Shown here in pieces: positions 7,009-16,164 of a stretch of DNA of 64,000 nucleotides. Numbering within the stretch: the stretch's first letter is position 1; every line of letters starts with the position of its first letter. The DNA is from Qipengyuania sp. YIM B01966 (lineage in GTDB: Bacteria > Pseudomonadota > Alphaproteobacteria > Sphingomonadales > Sphingomonadaceae). The notes beneath the pieces were generated by a model, which worked only from the letters and a program-made list of their open reading frames with translations, was not told the origin of the DNA and did no database searches. Both the position numbers and the translations under genes were made by a program. Location of the stretch: assembly GCF_016461955.1 (NCBI RefSeq), contig NZ_JADMNM010000001.1:117597-181596 (forward strand), in the 5' to 3' direction.

Positions 7009-8507
7009 GCGCCGAGCCCGCCGAACGGGTGCCGGTGATCGTCGGCGTGGGGCAGGCCAATGATCGGCCCGACGATCCGGCGGACGGGCTCAATTCACTG
7101 GCGCTGATGGCGGAGGCGCTGGAACTGGCGCAGCGAGATGCCGCCGGCGCAGGCGGCTGGTTGGCCGATTGCGACGCGCTGGCGGTTGTCGGTCAGATCA
7201 GCTGGCCGCAGATCAACCCGGTCGCCGCCAAGCTCACCGCGAGGCTCGGCATGGCGCCCGCCCATGTCGAAGAGACGCTGCCGCATGGCGACAGCCCAGT
7301 GCGCATGCTCAGCGAGGCGGCCAACCGCATCGGGCGCGGCGAAGCGGTAATTTGCGCAATAGTCGGCGGCGAGGCGCTGCGAACCGCTGGCCAACTCGCG
7401 GCGCGCACGGCCGGGACAGCGCACGATCCGTTACGTCATGCTGCGCATCGCCGCCGGACGGGCTATGCCCAGACCTATGGCCTGACCGTCCCGACCGACA
7501 TCTATCCGCTTTACGAAAATGCCTGCCGCGCCGCGTGGGGCCAATCGCTGGCCGAAGGGCAGGCCGAAAGCGGGGCAATCTGGGCGCAGATGTCCGCGGT
7601 CGCTGCGGTCAATCCGCACGCCTGGCTGCGGCAGGAGCGCACGGCAGACGAGATTGTGGCGCCGGGAGAACGCAATCGCCCGGTCGCTTTTCCCTATACC
7701 AAATTGCAGGTCGCCAATGCCGCGGTCAATCAGGGCGCGGGGTTCATCGTCACCAGCCTTGCCGAGGCCCGCCGGCGCAAGGTTCCCGAAGAACGGCTTA
7801 TCTTCATCGGCCACGGGGCCAGCGCGCATGAGCCGGCCAGCATCCTCGAGCGGCCGGATTTCGTGAGCTCGGCCAGCATGGAGCTGGTCCTGCGCGCGGC
7901 ACTCGACCGCAATGGCCTGTCGGCTGACGGGCCGGCGGCGGCCGAGCTCTACAGCTGTTTTCCCTGCGTCCCCAAAATGGCGCGGCGGGTGATCGGCTGG
8001 CCGGTTGACCGGCCGGTAACGGTATTCGGCGGCCTGACCTTCGGCGGCGGACCGATCGGCAATTATATGAGCCATGCCGTCGCTGCGATGGTCGAGCACC
8101 TGCGCGGCACGGATGGGTGCGGCTTGCTGTTCGGCAATGGCGGCTATGCGACCTACAACCACGCGCTGGTGCTGTCCGGGCAGCCGCGAGCCGCGCGCTT
8201 CCCGCAGAATTTCGACGTGCAGGCAGCCGCCGATGCGGCGCGCCGCCCTGCCCCGCCGGTTGACGAGGACTACGCAGGCCCGGCAATGCTCGAGACCTGG
8301 ACGGTGCATTACGCCCGCGACGGCAACCCGCGCAGCGCCACCGTTGTTTCGCGCACACCCGCCGGCGCCCGCACGCTGGCGCTGGTGCCGGCTGACGATA
8401 CGGTTGCGATTGCCGCGCTTACCGGCGGGCTGGCCGAACCGGTCGGCAGCGCGGGCCGGATCACGTTCGATCTGCCCGATGGCCTCGCCCGCTGGCGCTT
8501 TGCCTAG
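7005..8507 (+). CDS. Thiolase-like (SCP2-type) acetyltransferase homologue
   Basis: A 500-residue protein of the thiolase superfamily, of the type usually annotated acetyl-CoA acetyltransferase. Visible blocks are VPVIVGVGQAND at the N-terminus, GEAVICAIVGGEAL, the C-terminal FGGLTFGGGPIGNYMSH and FGNGGYATYNH. In the usual thiolase nucleophile region the sequence reads HGDSPVRML, with no Cys, so a classical two-step Claisen or thiolysis reaction is doubtful. The gene starts at GTG and overlaps the Crp/Fnr gene by four bases, so the two are probably co-translated. It ends overlapping convergent hemN by four bases. Substrate and reaction unknown. Confidence 0.75.
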   Translation: MSAEPAERVPVIVGVGQANDRPDDPADGLNSLALMAEALELAQRDAAGAGGWLADCDALAVVGQISWPQINPVAAKLTARLGMAPAHVEETLPHGDSPVRMLSEAANRIGRGEAVICAIVGGEALRTAGQLAARTAGTAHDPLRHAAHRRRTGYAQTYGLTVPTDIYPLYENACRAAWGQSLAEGQAESGAIWAQMSAVAAVNPHAWLRQERTADEIVAPGERNRPVAFPYTKLQVANAAVNQGAGFIVTSLAEARRRKVPEERLIFIGHGASAHEPASILERPDFVSSASMELVLRAALDRNGLSADGPAAAELYSCFPCVPKMARRVIGWPVDRPVTVFGGLTFGGGPIGNYMSHAVAAMVEHLRGTDGCGLLFGNGGYATYNHALVLSGQPRAARFPQNFDVQAAADAARRPAPPVDEDYAGPAMLETWTVHYARDGNPRSATVVSRTPAGARTLALVPADDTVAIAALTGGLAEPVGSAGRITFDLPDGLARWRFA

Positions 8508-9817
8508 ACCGCCGAGCTGAAGCGCCGGTCCGACTGCGCGCGGTGCGGGTCAAACAACGCCGCGATAGTCCGCGCATAGGGCAGGCCGTCTGGCGTGATC
8601 GCCAGCCGCGATCCATTGAGCGCCGCCAGCCCGCGCTCGATGAACGGCGCAAGGGCAGCGGGCTTTTCCGCAAGCTCGCCGACGGGCAGCGTCGCCTCTC
8701 CCCGGCAGAGCAAATTCGCGATCAGCGCCGCGCGCGCCTGCTCGGCCGGGGGGCGCACAATCCCGCGCTCGGCCGGCAACAGCCCTTGCGACAGCAGCAT
8801 CCGATAGCGGCCGCTATTCTTTTCGGTTTGCGCCAACAGCCCCGGAAACTGGCTGATCGATGACGCACCCAGCCCAATCAGCGTGGTCGCCTGATCGTCG
8901 GTGAAGCCCTGAAAATTGCGCTGCAACCTGCCGCGCATCGCCGCCTGCGCCAGCGGATCATGCGCCAGGGCAAAATGATCGAAACCGACCGGTACGTATC
9001 CCGCAGCGGTCAATTGGGCGTGACCCAGCGCCGCCATCGCGAAACGCTGCCGCTGGTCCGGCATCGCCTCTGTCGCCACCGCCTTCTGCCGCGGCACGAT
9101 ATGTGGGACATGGGCATAGCCGAACAGTGCCACCCGGTCGGCGCCTAGCGCAATGCTCCGCTCGAGTGTGTCGGCGAGATCGGCCGCAGTCTGACGCGGC
9201 AGGCCGTACATCAGGTCGAAATTGAGCGAGGTGACACCCGCCTCGCGCAGCCACCCCGTCGTGCGCGCAATCAGCGGTTCGGGCTGGATACGGCCGATCG
9301 CCTGCTGGCAGTGCGCGGCAAGGGTCTGCACGCCGAGGCTGGCGCGGGTCACGCCGACGCCGCGCAGCGCCGCTGCCCAGTCGGCGCTCATGGTGCGCGG
9401 GTCGAGTTCGACCGACCATTCGGGTTCGGCGAGCGGGAAATGCGCGGTCAGCGCATCGACCAGCCTGATGAAATCAACCGGCGCGATGGCGTTGGGGCTG
9501 CCGCCACCAAAGGCAATCCGCGTCACCCGCGCGCCGCTCCGCGGTAGCAGGCCGCCAACCAGCGCAATCTCGCGATGGAGCGCGTCGAGATAGGCCTCAA
9601 GCCGCGCCCGCTTGCCGGCACGCGCGGTGTTGCAGCCGCAATAGAAGCAGATCTGCTCGCAAAACGGGATATGCACATAGAGCGAGATGTCACCGTGCGC
9701 CTGCGACAGCGCGTCGATCACCGGCTCGCGGCGCAGCGGAACGAATTCGGCCGCCGTGGGATAGGAGGTGTAGCGCGGGACCGGGGTCGCCAGCAGTTCG
9801 GGATAATATGGCCACAT
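8504..9817 (-). CDS. hemN: Oxygen-independent coproporphyrinogen III oxidase
   Basis: A 437-residue radical-SAM enzyme that decarboxylates coproporphyrinogen III to protoporphyrinogen IX when oxygen is scarce. Cys53, Cys57 and Cys60 (CEQICFYC) form the cluster-binding CxxxCxxC, followed by Cys62 as is typical of true HemN. Later blocks include RIAFGGGSPN, LNFDLMYGLP and GLGASSISQF. The length is close to the E. coli enzyme. The gene lies 39 bases downstream of the cbb3 assembly cluster and has an FNR-like box at 9852-9865, which fits haem supply to cbb3 oxidase under low oxygen. Confidence 0.93.
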   Translation of the reverse strand: MWPYYPELLATPVPRYTSYPTAAEFVPLRREPVIDALSQAHGDISLYVHIPFCEQICFYCGCNTARAGKRARLEAYLDALHREIALVGGLLPRSGARVTRIAFGGGSPNAIAPVDFIRLVDALTAHFPLAEPEWSVELDPRTMSADWAAALRGVGVTRASLGVQTLAAHCQQAIGRIQPEPLIARTTGWLREAGVTSLNFDLMYGLPRQTAADLADTLERSIALGADRVALFGYAHVPHIVPRQKAVATEAMPDQRQRFAMAALGHAQLTAAGYVPVGFDHFALAHDPLAQAAMRGRLQRNFQGFTDDQATTLIGLGASSISQFPGLLAQTEKNSGRYRMLLSQGLLPAERGIVRPPAEQARAALIANLLCRGEATLPVGELAEKPAALAPFIERGLAALNGSRLAITPDGLPYARTIAALFDPHRAQSDRRFSSAV

Positions 9818-9851
9818 GACGCCGCTGTGCCTGCCCGGCGCGGGCCTGTCC

Positions 9852-9865
9852 TTGCGTCAGATCAA
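9852..9865 (-). promoter_or_regulatory. FNR/FixK-like box upstream of hemN
   Basis: TTGCG TCAG ATCAA matches the dyad TTGAT-N4-ATCAA at 8 of 10 positions. It overlaps the 3' end of the small Cys-rich gene and lies 35 bases upstream of the hemN ATG, so hemN may have its own anaerobic promoter inside the cluster. Confidence 0.5.
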
Positions 9866-10072
9866 ACGTTTGCGGCAGGGCCCGGAATGGCAGGCCTTCA
9901 TCGTGCATTGACCGGGCAGATCATGCCGGTTCTCGCCCCCGCCGACCGGGATCTCGATCGTGCCGCCATTGCACAGCCGCGCGGTCAGCACGGCGCCTGC
10001 CGGCTCGGCCGCAGGCAGCGGGCCGACGATCATCGGCAACAGCGTCAGCAGCGCAAAGGCGGGCGCGCTCAT
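9857..10072 (-). CDS. Small secreted Cys-rich protein in the cbb3 cluster
   Basis: A 71-residue protein whose ATG overlaps the ccoS stop codon (ATGA), so it is probably translated with the cbb3 assembly genes. Residues 1-21 are a hydrophobic signal or anchor segment. The mature part has Cys34 and a C-terminal cluster CTMKACHSGPC (Cys56, Cys61, His62, Cys66) followed by basic residues. The layout recalls small periplasmic proteins of the DUF2946 kind, but I cannot confirm the family. A role in copper or redox handling during oxidase assembly is inferred from position and Cys/His content only. Confidence 0.65.
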   Translation of the reverse strand: MSAPAFALLTLLPMIVGPLPAAEPAGAVLTARLCNGGTIEIPVGGGENRHDLPGQCTMKACHSGPCRKRLI

Positions 10073-10224
10073 CTCTGTTGCTCCTCCTCGTCATCGATCA
10101 GGATGCGATTGGCCGCGCCGTCGAGATCTTCGAACTGGCCATTCCGCATTGCCCAGAAGAAGAAGGCGAGCCCCATCGCCCCCATGCCAAGCGCCAGCGG
10201 GATGAGATAAGCAAGGATGCTCAT
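10069..10224 (-). CDS. ccoS: cbb3 oxidase maturation protein CcoS
   Basis: A 51-residue protein too short for many gene finders: one transmembrane helix (residues about 3-25, with the FFFWAMRNGQF motif typical of CcoS/FixS), then an acidic tail. It overlaps ccoI and the following small gene by four bases each (ATGA on both sides). CcoS is required to insert cofactors into the cbb3 catalytic subunit. Length and motif match the family well. Confidence 0.92.
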   Translation of the reverse strand: MSILAYLIPLALGMGAMGLAFFFWAMRNGQFEDLDGAANRILIDDEEEQQR

Positions 10225-12350
10225 CGTGCTTGCCGCGCCAGCCGGAGCGAATTGCCCACCACCACCAGCGAACTGGACGACATGGCCAGTGCCGCAATGA
10301 GCGGCGTAACCATGCCAAACAGCGCCAGCGGCACCGCAAAGACGTTGTAGATGATGGCAAAGCCGATGTTCTGGCGCACCACGCGCATCGTCGCGCGGGC
10401 CACCCGCACCGCCAGCGCGACCGGCGCCAGCCGCTCGCCGATGAACACCGCGTCGGCCGCCTGCTGGCTGGCATCGCTGGCCGTGCCGGGCGCGATCGAG
10501 GCGTGTGCGGCGGCGAGTGCCGGGCCGTCATTGAGCCCGTCACCAACCATCAACGGCCGGTGCCCCGCAGCTTTCAGCGCATCGAGCGCGGCGAGCTTGT
10601 CGGCCGGCGACAGCCCGGCCTCTGCCGGAAGGCCCAGCGCGCGCGCCGCGTCTTCTACCGCTGCCGGCCGGTCGCCCGACAGCAGCCGGCTGGCAATGCC
10701 CATTGCGGCAAGCTCGCCGATGGTGTCGCCCGCATCCGGGCGCAGCGCGTCAGCAAAGGGGATGGTCCACTGGCGGGCGCCGATGCGCAGCGTGCTGGCG
10801 AGCGCGGCACTATCGTCCACCGCGCGTTCGAGCGCGACCTCCTCCCCGTTCAGCCGACCATGCAGGCCAACGCCGCTGGTTTCGGCAATCTCGCTGACAG
10901 GGGCCGGTTCGACCCCGCGCGCCTGCAACGCGGCGGCCAACCCCCGGCTAAGCGGGTGGCGGCTGGTCTGCGCCAATGCCAAAGCCACGCGCTGCGCTTC
11001 GTCATCAAGCCCGGCGAGATCGGGGCGCGGTTCGCCCAGCGTGAGCGTGCCGGTCTTGTCGAACAGCGCAATATCGACCTCGGCCAGCCGTTCAAGCGCA
11101 GTGCCGTCCTTGACCATCAGGCCGCGCCGCAGCAGCGCACTGCTGGCGACGACCTGCGCCGCCGGCACGGCAAGACCCATCGCGCAGGGACAGGTGATGA
11201 TCAGCACCGCCACCGCGATGGTCAACGCCTGGTGCCAGCCCGCCCCGGCAACCATCCACCCGGCAAAAGCCAGCGCCGCCAGCGTGTGCACTGCCGGTGC
11301 ATAAAGGCGCGAGGCACGGTCGGCGATGCGAACATAGCGGCTGCGCGACTGGCCCGCCTCGTCCATCAACCGGGCGATTTCGGCAATCGCAGTATCTTGC
11401 GCCGCGGCGGTGATCTGCACGCGCAGCGGGCCGAGCAGATTGATCGCCCCGGCGTGCACCAGCGCGCCCACGCCGACCGGTTCGGGCCGGCTTTCTCCCG
11501 TCAGCATCGAATTGTCGACCGCGCCGCGCCCCTCGGTCACGCGGCCATCGGCGGCCAGCGCCTCGCCCGCTGCCAGCAGCATGATCATTCCCGGTTCGAG
11601 CCGGTCGGCGTCCACCCGGCGGGTGCTGCCATCGGGCTGGACCACGCTGGCGCTGCGCCCCATCCGCCCGAGCAGCGCGCCGATGCCTGCGCGCGTGCGG
11701 TCGCGCATCATCGCATCGAGCGTACGGCCCGCGAGGAGGAAGAACAGCAGCATCACCGCGCCGTCGAAATAGGCGTGATGGCCGCCGATCACCGTCTCGT
11801 AAAAGCTCATCGCGGTGGCAAGGATCACCCCGATCGAGATCGGCACGTCCATATTTGTGCGCCCATAGCGCAGTGCCATCGCGGCCGAGGCGAAAAACGG
11901 CCGGCCAGCATAGGCAACCACCGGCAGCGCGATCAGCGCCGACAGCCAGTGAAACAGCTCGCGCGTGACCCCGCCCGCACCCGACCACACGCTGACCGAT
12001 AGCAGCATGATGTTCATCATGCCGAACCCTGCCACCGCCAGCGCGCGCAGCAGCTTGCGGGTTTCTGCATCGTCCTGCGCCAATGGATTGGCCGCCACCG
12101 CCTGCGCCTCGAACCCGAGCCGGCGCAGCGCTTCGATCAGATCATCCTCGTCCAGCTGCGGATCATGGCGCACCGCCACCCGCTTGGCCGAAAAGTTGAC
12201 TCGCGCGGCGTCGATCCCGGGAATTTCTGCCAGCCCGCGCTCGATCTTGCCGATGCAGCCGGCACAACGCATTCCGGGCACCGTCAGCCGTGTGTCGACC
12301 CGCTGGGCAACGGTCTCGGTAGGTTTCGGCGGAGCGGCGAGCGCGCCCAT
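10221..12350 (-). CDS. ccoI: Copper-translocating P1B-type ATPase CcoI/FixI
   Basis: A 709-residue inner-membrane pump that exports copper for assembly of the cbb3 oxidase. The ATG at 12350 overlaps the fixH stop (ATGA). An N-terminal heavy-metal domain has GMRCAGC (Cys29, Cys32). The membrane metal site CPC lies near residue 387, the phosphorylated Asp in DKTGTLT near residue 431, and GDGLNDGPAL marks the ATP hinge. The length and the placement between fixH and ccoS are standard for alphaproteobacteria. Confidence 0.93.
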   Translation of the reverse strand: MGALAAPPKPTETVAQRVDTRLTVPGMRCAGCIGKIERGLAEIPGIDAARVNFSAKRVAVRHDPQLDEDDLIEALRRLGFEAQAVAANPLAQDDAETRKLLRALAVAGFGMMNIMLLSVSVWSGAGGVTRELFHWLSALIALPVVAYAGRPFFASAAMALRYGRTNMDVPISIGVILATAMSFYETVIGGHHAYFDGAVMLLFFLLAGRTLDAMMRDRTRAGIGALLGRMGRSASVVQPDGSTRRVDADRLEPGMIMLLAAGEALAADGRVTEGRGAVDNSMLTGESRPEPVGVGALVHAGAINLLGPLRVQITAAAQDTAIAEIARLMDEAGQSRSRYVRIADRASRLYAPAVHTLAALAFAGWMVAGAGWHQALTIAVAVLIITCPCAMGLAVPAAQVVASSALLRRGLMVKDGTALERLAEVDIALFDKTGTLTLGEPRPDLAGLDDEAQRVALALAQTSRHPLSRGLAAALQARGVEPAPVSEIAETSGVGLHGRLNGEEVALERAVDDSAALASTLRIGARQWTIPFADALRPDAGDTIGELAAMGIASRLLSGDRPAAVEDAARALGLPAEAGLSPADKLAALDALKAAGHRPLMVGDGLNDGPALAAAHASIAPGTASDASQQAADAVFIGERLAPVALAVRVARATMRVVRQNIGFAIIYNVFAVPLALFGMVTPLIAALAMSSSSLVVVGNSLRLARQAR

Positions 12351-12796
12351 CAGCCGATTTCCCGTTCCGTCCGCCAATGCTTGCCGTCGCTGTCGATGAT
12401 TACCCGCACGATCCAGCGGCCGGCCGGCAGCGCGCCAGGCGCGAGGAACTGCCCGGCTGCATGCTCGGCGAGCGTCAGCCGGCGCGCATCGGGCGGGCCG
12501 ACCGGGCGGCGGATTTCGGCGACCACGTCGGCACCTGCCGGTACCCCTGCGGTTGCCACTTCCAGCGCTCCGCTGGCATGGCGGCGCGGGGTCGCCTCCC
12601 ACCCAAGCTGGCGCTGCGCGTCGGCCTCCTTCAGCCAGCTATTGTAGTTCTGGCTGGCGACATACGAGTTTTCGACAACCACGCCGCCGAAATCGCGCGC
12701 CGCCAGATACGCCATCAGGAAATTGACCGCGATGACGATGCCGAAGCCCACCACCAGGATTACCGCCATGTGGCGGCCCGTGAACGGCCCGCGCAT
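12350..12796 (-). CDS. fixH: cbb3 oxidase assembly protein FixH
   Basis: A 148-residue protein with a single N-terminal transmembrane helix (residues about 9-31) and a periplasmic domain with ENSYVASQNYNSWL, the conserved FixH block. It starts at an ATG overlapping the ccoG stop (ATGA) and ends overlapping the ccoI start. FixH is associated with copper delivery and assembly of cbb3 oxidase together with FixI; its exact role is unsettled. Confidence 0.9.
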   Translation of the reverse strand: MRGPFTGRHMAVILVVGFGIVIAVNFLMAYLAARDFGGVVVENSYVASQNYNSWLKEADAQRQLGWEATPRRHASGALEVATAGVPAGADVVAEIRRPVGPPDARRLTLAEHAAGQFLAPGALPAGRWIVRVIIDSDGKHWRTEREIG

Positions 12797-14349
12797 CACT
12801 CGCCGCCCGGCGCGGTAAAGCGCGTTGCGGCGCTGTCGGTTTCGCGCTGATCGTCGAGCGAGACGACCGTAAAGTTGAAATCCGTCGCCGCGGTCCCCGC
12901 CGGGGCCATGACATAGGTCCGCACGGTCTGGATCGCATCCGGGCCGACAGCAATCTTCTGTGTCGGCGCGGCCTGCTCTGCCGGGATGGTGCCAGTCCAC
13001 ATCCGCGCGCCGTCGAGCCCGCTGATGCCGATCTCCATCGTCCTCGGGCGGCTTTCCATGTTGCGGATGCGCAGCGTGTAGGAATTGCGGATCGACCCGT
13101 CGCTCATCAGCATGAAGGGCGGGTTGCGATCGGGCGAGGCGGTCAGCTCGGTATGCGTCCGCGCGCCCAGCGCGAACAGCAGCGCAAGGCCGATGGCCGC
13201 CCACACGCCGGTGTAGATCAGCGTGCGCGGGCGCAGCAGCGTCTTCCAGACGGGCCTCGGTTCGGCACCCGCCGCCTCGCGCTCGCAATCTTCCAGCGTT
13301 GCATAATCGATCAGCCCGCGCGGGCGGCCGACTTCGGCCATCACCCGATCGCAGGCATCGATGCATAGCGCACAGGTGATGCAGCCGACCTGCGGCCCTT
13401 CCCGGATGTCGATCCCAGTGGGGCACACCGCGACGCATTGGCGGCAGTCGATGCAATCGCCGAACGCGGTTGGATTGCGTTCGGCCTTCTTGACGCTGCC
13501 GCGCGGCTCGCCGCGCCAGTCCTTATAAGTGACAATCAGCGATTTCTCGTCAAGCATCGCGGTCTGGATGCGCGGCCACGGGCACATATAGATGCACACC
13601 TGCTCGCGCATGAAGCCGCCCAGCGCGACCGTGGTAAAGGTCAGGATGCCAACGGTGATATAGGCCACCGGCGCCGCCTGCCCGGTGAAGAAATCGCGCA
13701 GCAGTGTCGGCGCGTCGGCAAAATAGAGGATCCACGCCCCGCCTGTGACGAGACCGACCAGCACATAGATCGACCATTTGAACGCCCTGCGGGCAATCTT
13801 GGCCGGGCCCCAGGGTGCCTTGTCGAGGCGGATACGGGCGTTGCGGTCACCATCGACCAGCCGGTCGATATGCTGATAAAGATCGGTCCACACGGTTTGC
13901 GGGCAGGCATAGCCGCACCATGCCCGGCCGACCGCGCTGGTAACCAGGAACAGGCCGATCCCGGCCATGATGAGCAGACCGGCGACAAAATAGAATTCGT
14001 GCGGCCAGATCTCGATGCCGAACATGTAGAAGCGGCGGTTGGCCAGATCGACCAGCACCGCCTGATCGGGCGCGTAGGGCCCGCGATCCCAGCGGATCCA
14101 CGGCGTTACGTAATAGATCGCCAGCGTGACGAACATGACGAACCACTTGAACCGCCGGAACGGCCCGTCGATCCGCTGGTTATGCACCACCTCGCGCTTG
14201 GCGTAGAGCTTCTCCGGCAGCGTCTGCCGGGCGGGCTCGGCCGGGGCGTGACGCTCGGTCGTCGCCTCGGGCTCGGCTATCGCGCTACTGACCGGCTGCT
14301 GCGTCTTGACGACGCCATCAGCAACAATCGGATCGTCAGGGTTGTTCAT
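12796..14349 (-). CDS. ccoG: cbb3 oxidase accessory iron-sulfur protein CcoG
   Basis: A 517-residue polytopic membrane protein with two ferredoxin-type 4Fe-4S motifs (CIDCRQCVAVCPTGID and CITCALCIDACD), further membrane-proximal Cys pairs (CGYACPQTVWTD, CIYMCPWPR) and a C-terminal Ig-like periplasmic domain. Members of this family (CcoG/RdxA/FixG) act as cupric reductases feeding Cu(I) to oxidase assembly. The gene overlaps ccoP by 14 bases and fixH by one codon edge, giving one operon. Confidence 0.93.
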   Translation of the reverse strand: MNNPDDPIVADGVVKTQQPVSSAIAEPEATTERHAPAEPARQTLPEKLYAKREVVHNQRIDGPFRRFKWFVMFVTLAIYYVTPWIRWDRGPYAPDQAVLVDLANRRFYMFGIEIWPHEFYFVAGLLIMAGIGLFLVTSAVGRAWCGYACPQTVWTDLYQHIDRLVDGDRNARIRLDKAPWGPAKIARRAFKWSIYVLVGLVTGGAWILYFADAPTLLRDFFTGQAAPVAYITVGILTFTTVALGGFMREQVCIYMCPWPRIQTAMLDEKSLIVTYKDWRGEPRGSVKKAERNPTAFGDCIDCRQCVAVCPTGIDIREGPQVGCITCALCIDACDRVMAEVGRPRGLIDYATLEDCEREAAGAEPRPVWKTLLRPRTLIYTGVWAAIGLALLFALGARTHTELTASPDRNPPFMLMSDGSIRNSYTLRIRNMESRPRTMEIGISGLDGARMWTGTIPAEQAAPTQKIAVGPDAIQTVRTYVMAPAGTAATDFNFTVVSLDDQRETDSAATRFTAPGGE

Positions 14350-15256
14350 CTACCTGTACCGCCGGGTTTTCGGCGACCTCCACGAAGTCTTCCCCGCCCC
14401 CGAGCGAATGTACATAAGCAGCCAGCATCTTGATTGTAACCGGGTCAAGCCGGCCCTGCCACATCGGCATCATGCCCATGCGCGGCTGCAGGATCTGTTC
14501 GCGCAGTGCCTCGCGGCTCGATCCGCGCAGCCAGATCGCATCGTTCAGCCGCGGCGCACCCTGGGCGCGATCGCCTTCGCCGGCAGGGCCGTGGCAGGCA
14601 ACGCAATTGTCGGCATAGAACTGCGCGCCGGCCGCGTTCGGCTTGCCCTTGCCGCTCAGCGACAGGACATGGTCGATCAGCGCATTCATCTGGCCATCGT
14701 CGAGTGCGCCGGCGAAAGCGGGCATCTGGCTCATCCGGGTCTGTTCGTGACCTGGCTGGCGGATGCCGTGCGTCAGCGTGTATTCGATCGCCTTGAGGTC
14801 GCCGCCCCACAGCCAGTCATCATCGTTGAGGTTGGGATAACCAGGGCTGCCCGCCGCGCCCGAGCCGTGGCACTGGACGCAATTAACCAGGAACGCCGCG
14901 CGCCCGCCGGCCACCGCCTGCTGCATCAGCTGGCTGTTTTCGGGGAGCCGCTCGATCGGGATCATCGCCAGCTGATTGCGAAACTCGGCACGGCCATCGT
15001 CGGCTACGCGCAGCTCGTTCGCAAGCTGCCCGCGGCTGGTCCACCCGAGCACCCCTTCGGTCCCCTTGCTCAGCAGCGGCCAGGCGGGATAGGCGATCAC
15101 ATAGCCGATCGAGAACAGGATGGTCAGGTAGAACAGCCACAGCCACCAGCGCGGCATCGGCGTGTCGAGTTCCTCGATCCCGTCCCATTGATGGCCGACC
15201 GTTTGCGTGCCCGTGGGCTCGTCGATCCGCTGGTTCAATCCGGGCTTATTCGCCAT
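14336..15256 (-). CDS. ccoP: cbb3 cytochrome c oxidase subunit III (dihaem)
   Basis: A 306-residue subunit. One N-terminal transmembrane helix (residues about 37-58) is followed by two class I cytochrome c domains with haem-binding sites CVQCH (126-130) and CVACH (218-222). Met residues in MPAFAG and MMPMW are the likely axial ligands. CcoP feeds electrons from soluble cytochrome c to CcoO and CcoN. It overlaps ccoQ by 11 bases. Confidence 0.94.
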   Translation of the reverse strand: MANKPGLNQRIDEPTGTQTVGHQWDGIEELDTPMPRWWLWLFYLTILFSIGYVIAYPAWPLLSKGTEGVLGWTSRGQLANELRVADDGRAEFRNQLAMIPIERLPENSQLMQQAVAGGRAAFLVNCVQCHGSGAAGSPGYPNLNDDDWLWGGDLKAIEYTLTHGIRQPGHEQTRMSQMPAFAGALDDGQMNALIDHVLSLSGKGKPNAAGAQFYADNCVACHGPAGEGDRAQGAPRLNDAIWLRGSSREALREQILQPRMGMMPMWQGRLDPVTIKMLAAYVHSLGGGEDFVEVAENPAVQVDEQP

Positions 15257-15410
15257 CGTTACCGTCCTTGAAGATCGAAGTGGCTGCCGCCTGGCTGTGC
15301 TTGCGCCCGCCTGGCCGGAAAGGCCACAGACACAGTGCCAGGAAAATCACCACCATGATTGCCAGCCCGTAGGTGTCGGCGAAATGCCGCAGGCTGTCAT
15401 ATGTCGTCAC
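15246..15410 (-). CDS. ccoQ: cbb3 oxidase subunit IV CcoQ
   Basis: A 54-residue single-helix protein starting at GTG (15410), overlapping the ccoO stop (GTGA) and running 11 bases into ccoP. The helix (residues about 14-31, [17 protein letters not shown]) is followed by a basic stretch, RPGGRKH, and a short polar tail, as in CcoQ/FixQ proteins, which stabilise the complex. Confidence 0.9.
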   Translation of the reverse strand: MTTYDSLRHFADTYGLAIMVVIFLALCLWPFRPGGRKHSQAAATSIFKDGNDGE

Positions 15411-16153
15411 CGCCCGCGCTCCTGCGCCAGCTCTTCCTGCGCGGCGGCGCTGTTCACATCGACCAGCGTGCCGAGCATCTGGAGATAGGCAACCAGCGCG
15501 TCCATTTCCGTCACCCGGCCGGGATTGCCGTCGAAGTCGCGAATCTGCGCCTTGGGATAACGCTGCGCCAGATCGCCGGCATCACTGTCCGGATCGGCCT
15601 GCGCGCGCAGATCGTTGTTAGCGGCGGCGATATCAGCCTTGGTATAGGGCACGCCTACCCGGGTCAGCGCGCGCAGCTTTGCGGCCTGGTCGAGGTCTTC
15701 GACATCGCGTTCGGCGAGGAAGCTGTATTGGGGCATGATGCTTTCAGGGACCACGCTCTGCGGGTTGCGCAAATGCTGGACGTGCCATTCATCCGAATAG
15801 CGGCCGCCCACGCGGGCAAGGTCAGGCCCGGTCCGCTTCGAGCCCCACTGGAACGGGTGATCATACATCGATTCGGCAGCCAGGCTGTAATGGCCGTAGC
15901 GTTCGACCTCGTCACGGAACGGACGGATCATCTGGCTGTGGCAGGTATAGCAGCCTTCGCGGATATAGATGTCGCGCCCCGCCTGTTCGAGCGGGGTGTA
16001 GGGGCGCATCCCGTCCACCTTCTCGATCGTGTTGTCGATCCAGAACAGGGGGGCGATTTCCACGATCCCGCCGATCGCCACGACCACGAAGGTCGCGACG
16101 CCCAGCAGCGTGATGTTGCGCTCGAGCTTTTTGTGGCGCTCGGTCATGCTCAT
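15407..16153 (-). CDS. ccoO: cbb3 cytochrome c oxidase subunit II (monohaem)
   Basis: A 248-residue membrane-anchored cytochrome c with one N-terminal helix (residues about 15-35), the haem site CYTCH (68-72) in the conserved block [17 protein letters not shown], and [16 protein letters not shown] downstream. It hands electrons to CcoN. It lies 11 bases after ccoN and overlaps ccoQ by four bases. Confidence 0.95.
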   Translation of the reverse strand: MSMTERHKKLERNITLLGVATFVVVAIGGIVEIAPLFWIDNTIEKVDGMRPYTPLEQAGRDIYIREGCYTCHSQMIRPFRDEVERYGHYSLAAESMYDHPFQWGSKRTGPDLARVGGRYSDEWHVQHLRNPQSVVPESIMPQYSFLAERDVEDLDQAAKLRALTRVGVPYTKADIAAANNDLRAQADPDSDAGDLAQRYPKAQIRDFDGNPGRVTEMDALVAYLQMLGTLVDVNSAAAQEELAQERGR

Positions 16154-16164
16154 GGCGGCAGGTC

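Noticed and set aside
10230..12002. 590-codon plus-strand open frame opposite ccoI
   Set aside because: Low-complexity Arg/His/Gln-rich translation without motifs; the minus-strand P-type ATPase explains the region.
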